Shown in pieces: positions 61,370-64,000 of a DNA stretch of 64,000 nt. Numbering within the stretch: the first letter of the stretch is position 1; every line of letters starts with the position of its first letter. Origin of the DNA: Desulfosarcina sp. BuS5 (GTDB lineage: Bacteria > Desulfobacterota > Desulfobacteria > Desulfobacterales > BuS5); NCBI RefSeq assembly GCF_028752835.1, contig NZ_CP087952.1, forward strand, positions 124,001 to 188,000, written 5' to 3'. Position numbers and translations under genes: made by a program. Below the pieces are notes generated by a model. That model worked only from the letters and a program-made list of their open reading frames with translations. It was not told where the DNA came from and did no database searches.

Positions 61370-63412
61370 CTAACTTTTATAGATTTTAACAGCCATTGTT
61401 TTATGCTGTAGCAGGTTTAATCTGAAATAGAACCCTTTTTGCGCCATTAATTTATCATGCGTTCCCGTTTCTATTATCCGTCCTTTATGAAGCACTAAAA
61501 TCCTGTCGGCATTGCGCGCTGTTGAAAGTCTGTGCGCTATCACGATAGAGGTTCTGCCCTTTAGCAGTTTGGCAAGAACCGCTTCAATCTTTTTTTCTGT
61601 TATAGAATCAATATAAGATGTAGCTTCATCGAGAATCATAAGCTCAGGGTTTCGAACAAAGGCCCTTGAAATTGCTATGAACTGACGTTCTCCACTTGAT
61701 ATGGATGCGCCCCCTTCCGAAAGGAGCGTGTTAATACCCTCCGGCATACTTTTAATAAAAGAGTCGAAATCGGCATCATCCAGCATCCGGTTCATATTTT
61801 CGCGGTCTACACCGGCTGCGCCGAAGGCAATATTATCCCGTATAGTGCCGGAAAAAAGGTAGGTATCCTGCATTACAAAGGATATTTTTGACCTTAGCTC
61901 TGAACGAGTCATTTTTGTAATATTTTTTCCGTCAATGTAGATATGCCCGGAACCGGGATCGTAAAATCTCTCTATCAGGTTGATCAGGGTCGTTTTCCCG
62001 GAACCGGTGGGGCCTACTATGGCAATTGTTTCACCTTTGGCGGCTTTGAATGAAACACCTTTCAGAACCGGCTCATTTTTTATGTAACTAAAAAAGACAT
62101 CATCAAAAACCAGTTTTCCCATTCCGCCGCTTTCCGCAGTAAGATCCTTGCAAATATTTTTATACGGAACAGGCATGGCTGTTTTTTCAGTCTCATTATC
62201 CGTTTCAGCGCCTGCGTCGAAAATCAGGAATATTCTTTCGGCAGATGCCATGGCATTCTGCATTATGTTATATTTTTCGGCTATATCCCTTATAGGTCTG
62301 AAAAACATCTTCATATAGGATATAAATGCAACCAGCGAACCGAGGGTAATTGTATCCGACATCACTCTCCCGCCGCCATAGAATATTACAATGGCAAGCG
62401 AAAATGCTCCAAGCAGTTCGATCACAGGCATGAATAGCGCAAAAACATGAATCTGCCTCATTCCAGCGAGATAATTTTCATGATTTAATTTTTTAAAATT
62501 CCTGTAGTTTTCCCTTTCCTGCAGGAAAAACTGAATCACCTTTATGCCTTCGATTGTTTCTGAAAATTTAGCGTTTATTTCGGCAATTTTAACCCGTAAT
62601 GTTCTGAACGCATCCCTGGCCTGTCCGGAAAAAAGCTTTGAGACATAAACAACAGTCGGAAGAATCACAAAAGAAATCAGCGCAAGTTTCCAGTCAAGAC
62701 ATAACAGGATAATTGCAATGCCGATTAATAAAAAAATGTCCTTAAAAACAAACGCTATGATGGAAGTAAAAAGTTCGTGCATATTCTGGATATCGTTTGT
62801 TAATCTTGTAACGAGCCGGCCGACCGGGTTGCGTGAAAAAAAGTCCACAGGCAAATTTTGAATATGCTCGAAAAGGCGCACTCGCATATCGTGCATGGTC
62901 ATCTGACCGGTATATTCCATTATCATAACTTGAATAAAGTTAAGAAAAAAATTTAAGCCTACCAGGCCGATAAAAAAAATGGTAATTTTCCCCACTCCTG
63001 AAATATCCTCCCGGCGAAGAATCTCGATATCGATTTTTTTTATGGAATCCAGATTATTAAAAGATATATAAGCTGATGCTCCGTTAATATTAAAAAATTC
63101 CGGGTATCTCTTTACAATTGCTTTTTTTCGTAAATCAGTTAAATCAACTTTTAGATATCTTATTCTTTTTTCAGATAAACTGTAATCTTGAGTTTGTGAA
63201 TGATTAATCTCCGGCACAATATATTTATCTATCGCAATCTTTGTTATATAAGGGAGTGCCAGATCAAGCATGGTGATAAAAATAACCAGCAGAATTGAGA
63301 TCAGAAAATAGCGTTTGTAAGGTTTGGTAAAAGGATATAGACTAATGAAAAGGTTGATGTCATAGGCTTTTCCGATTTCCTTTTCCTCGAAATAGCTCTG
63401 ATCAGAATGCAT
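61370..63412 (-). CDS. ABC exporter subunit (membrane and ATPase domains fused)
   Basis: 680 aa. Six membrane helices within residues 30-420 (ABC type I exporter), ATPase domain from about 440: Walker A GPTGSGKTT, signature ISSGERQFIAISRAF (the second G-Q of LSGGQ reads SSGER), Walker B LMILDEATS, and the H-loop IVIAHRLST. Residues 75-150 carry an inserted region between the first two helices, as in many anaerobe exporters. It overlaps the upstream partner by 11 bp, indicating a heterodimer such as TmrAB/LmrCD. Confidence 0.92.
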   Translation of the reverse strand: MHSDQSYFEEKEIGKAYDINLFISLYPFTKPYKRYFLISILLVIFITMLDLALPYITKIAIDKYIVPEINHSQTQDYSLSEKRIRYLKVDLTDLRKKAIVKRYPEFFNINGASAYISFNNLDSIKKIDIEILRREDISGVGKITIFFIGLVGLNFFLNFIQVMIMEYTGQMTMHDMRVRLFEHIQNLPVDFFSRNPVGRLVTRLTNDIQNMHELFTSIIAFVFKDIFLLIGIAIILLCLDWKLALISFVILPTVVYVSKLFSGQARDAFRTLRVKIAEINAKFSETIEGIKVIQFFLQERENYRNFKKLNHENYLAGMRQIHVFALFMPVIELLGAFSLAIVIFYGGGRVMSDTITLGSLVAFISYMKMFFRPIRDIAEKYNIMQNAMASAERIFLIFDAGAETDNETEKTAMPVPYKNICKDLTAESGGMGKLVFDDVFFSYIKNEPVLKGVSFKAAKGETIAIVGPTGSGKTTLINLIERFYDPGSGHIYIDGKNITKMTRSELRSKISFVMQDTYLFSGTIRDNIAFGAAGVDRENMNRMLDDADFDSFIKSMPEGINTLLSEGGASISSGERQFIAISRAFVRNPELMILDEATSYIDSITEKKIEAVLAKLLKGRTSIVIAHRLSTARNADRILVLHKGRIIETGTHDKLMAQKGFYFRLNLLQHKTMAVKIYKS

Positions 63413-64000
63413 TGAGCTCCTCTTCTAATGCCTGCAGGCGATAAGTCCCGGCATAAAAATTATCATTCTCCATTAATTCGGCGTGACTTCCGGATTCAGT
63501 TATGCGGCCTTTTTCAATAGTAACAATCCGATCAGCAAAACTGACAGCCGAAAGTCTATGGGATACAATTATAATTGTCATACGGCCCGCCTTTTGTTTT
63601 ATCCGGTTGATGATTCTGTTTCCGGTTTCAATATCTACCTGGCTGATGGGATCATCCAGAATAAGAACAGGCTTATGGTGCATAAAAGCGCGCGCAAGGG
63701 CGATGCGCTGTTTCTGGCCGCCTGAAAGGATTACCCCCTTTTCACCCACAAACGTTTCAAAGCCATCCGGGAATGATTTGATGGTCTCATAAAATGACGC
63801 TTCGGTCGCGGCCTCGATAAGTTCCGAATCATTATTTCCGCTTATGCCAAAACAGATGTTTTCGCGTATTGTGCCTGAAAAAAGAAAAGGTTCCTGGGGC
63901 ACAAAGGCTATCATCGACCTGAGATCCCGTATTTTTATTGACCGTATATCGTTTCCATCTAATGCAATAATGCCGTCCGATACATCAAAAAGCCTTGGCA
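63402..64000 (-). CDS. ABC exporter partner subunit, partial
   Basis: Only the last 199 codons are in the window; the gene continues past position 64000. The visible ATPase part has the Q-loop FVPQEPFLFSG, signature LSGGQKQRIALARAF, Walker B PVLILDDPISQVD (with DD instead of DE before the catalytic position) and IVSHRLSAV. The Walker B ending D instead of E suggests a degenerate site, as is usual in heterodimeric exporters where one site is non-hydrolysing. Confidence 0.92.
   Translation of the reverse strand, partial: PRLFDVSDGIIALDGNDIRSIKIRDLRSMIAFVPQEPFLFSGTIRENICFGISGNNDSELIEAATEASFYETIKSFPDGFETFVGEKGVILSGGQKQRIALARAFMHHKPVLILDDPISQVDIETGNRIINRIKQKAGRMTIIIVSHRLSAVSFADRIVTIEKGRITESGSHAELMENDNFYAGTYRLQALEEELNAF

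Overview
The window looks like a chromosome segment of a strictly anaerobic, probably sulfate-reducing member of the Desulfobacterota (Desulfobacterales type). This is inferred from gene content: MttB-superfamily corrinoid methyltransferases with methyl-tetrahydrofolate and corrinoid-reactivation genes, a small low-spin sulfite reductase, a free glycyl-radical domain, a glyA-comEB-nrdR-rib-nusB cluster, and short palindromic mobile elements. No rRNA, CRISPR array or prophage is visible.
Layout. 0.5-9.2 kb: PHP-UvrD helicase fusion, MoaE-like and OadG-like genes and a hybrid histidine kinase, separated by palindromic elements. 9.3-16.7 kb: rpiB, glyA, dCMP deaminase, nrdR, ribD, ribE, ribBA, ribH, nusB and a metallo-hydrolase, tightly packed on the + strand. 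16.7-18.5 kb: a duplicated-domain protein and a frameshifted ATPase. 18.9-30.7 kb: a corrinoid methyl-transfer locus with three MttB-family methyltransferases, one corrinoid protein, a methyl-THF methyltransferase, a RACo-like reactivator and a MetH-activation-like protein, together with asnB, a PhnP-like hydrolase and a nitrilase; a MarR gene follows. 31.9-38.1 kb: gcvT-gcvH-gcvPA-gcvPB-lipB-lipA. 38.3-42.4 kb: cspA, a B12-binding radical SAM-TPR protein, an RNase Z-like hydrolase and a siroheme-synthase N-terminal-type gene. 42.4-44.6 kb: remains of an integrated element. 44.7-48.5 kb: roadblock, PP2C and FHA genes and a small secreted protein. 48.6-52.7 kb: an IS3-family element carrying an extra gene, inserted in a 230-bp palindromic element, then a fused toxin/antitoxin-like gene and more repeats. 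52.7-55.9 kb: broken PPOX gene, glycyl-radical domain, sulfite reductase, truncated permease and ArsR regulator. 56.1-61.4 kb: tRNA-Ser, dnaX, ybaB, recR, ykgJ-type gene, murI, a response regulator and a DtxR gene. 61.4-64 kb: a two-subunit ABC exporter cut by the window edge.
How the genes fit together. The methyltransferase locus should move methyl groups from one or more methylated compounds via the corrinoid protein to tetrahydrofolate, with the RACo-like protein returning oxidised corrinoid to Co(I). The adjacent glycine cleavage operon and its lipoylation genes also feed one-carbon units to tetrahydrofolate, so stepwise demethylation of an N-methylated glycine followed by glycine oxidation is an attractive but unproven reading. 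AsnB, the PhnP-like hydrolase and the nitrilase are not standard parts of described MttB systems and make this locus the best candidate for an undescribed pathway.
The other notable theme is layered small palindromic elements: three families, several copies, nested in one another, in a terminator loop, and around an IS3 element.
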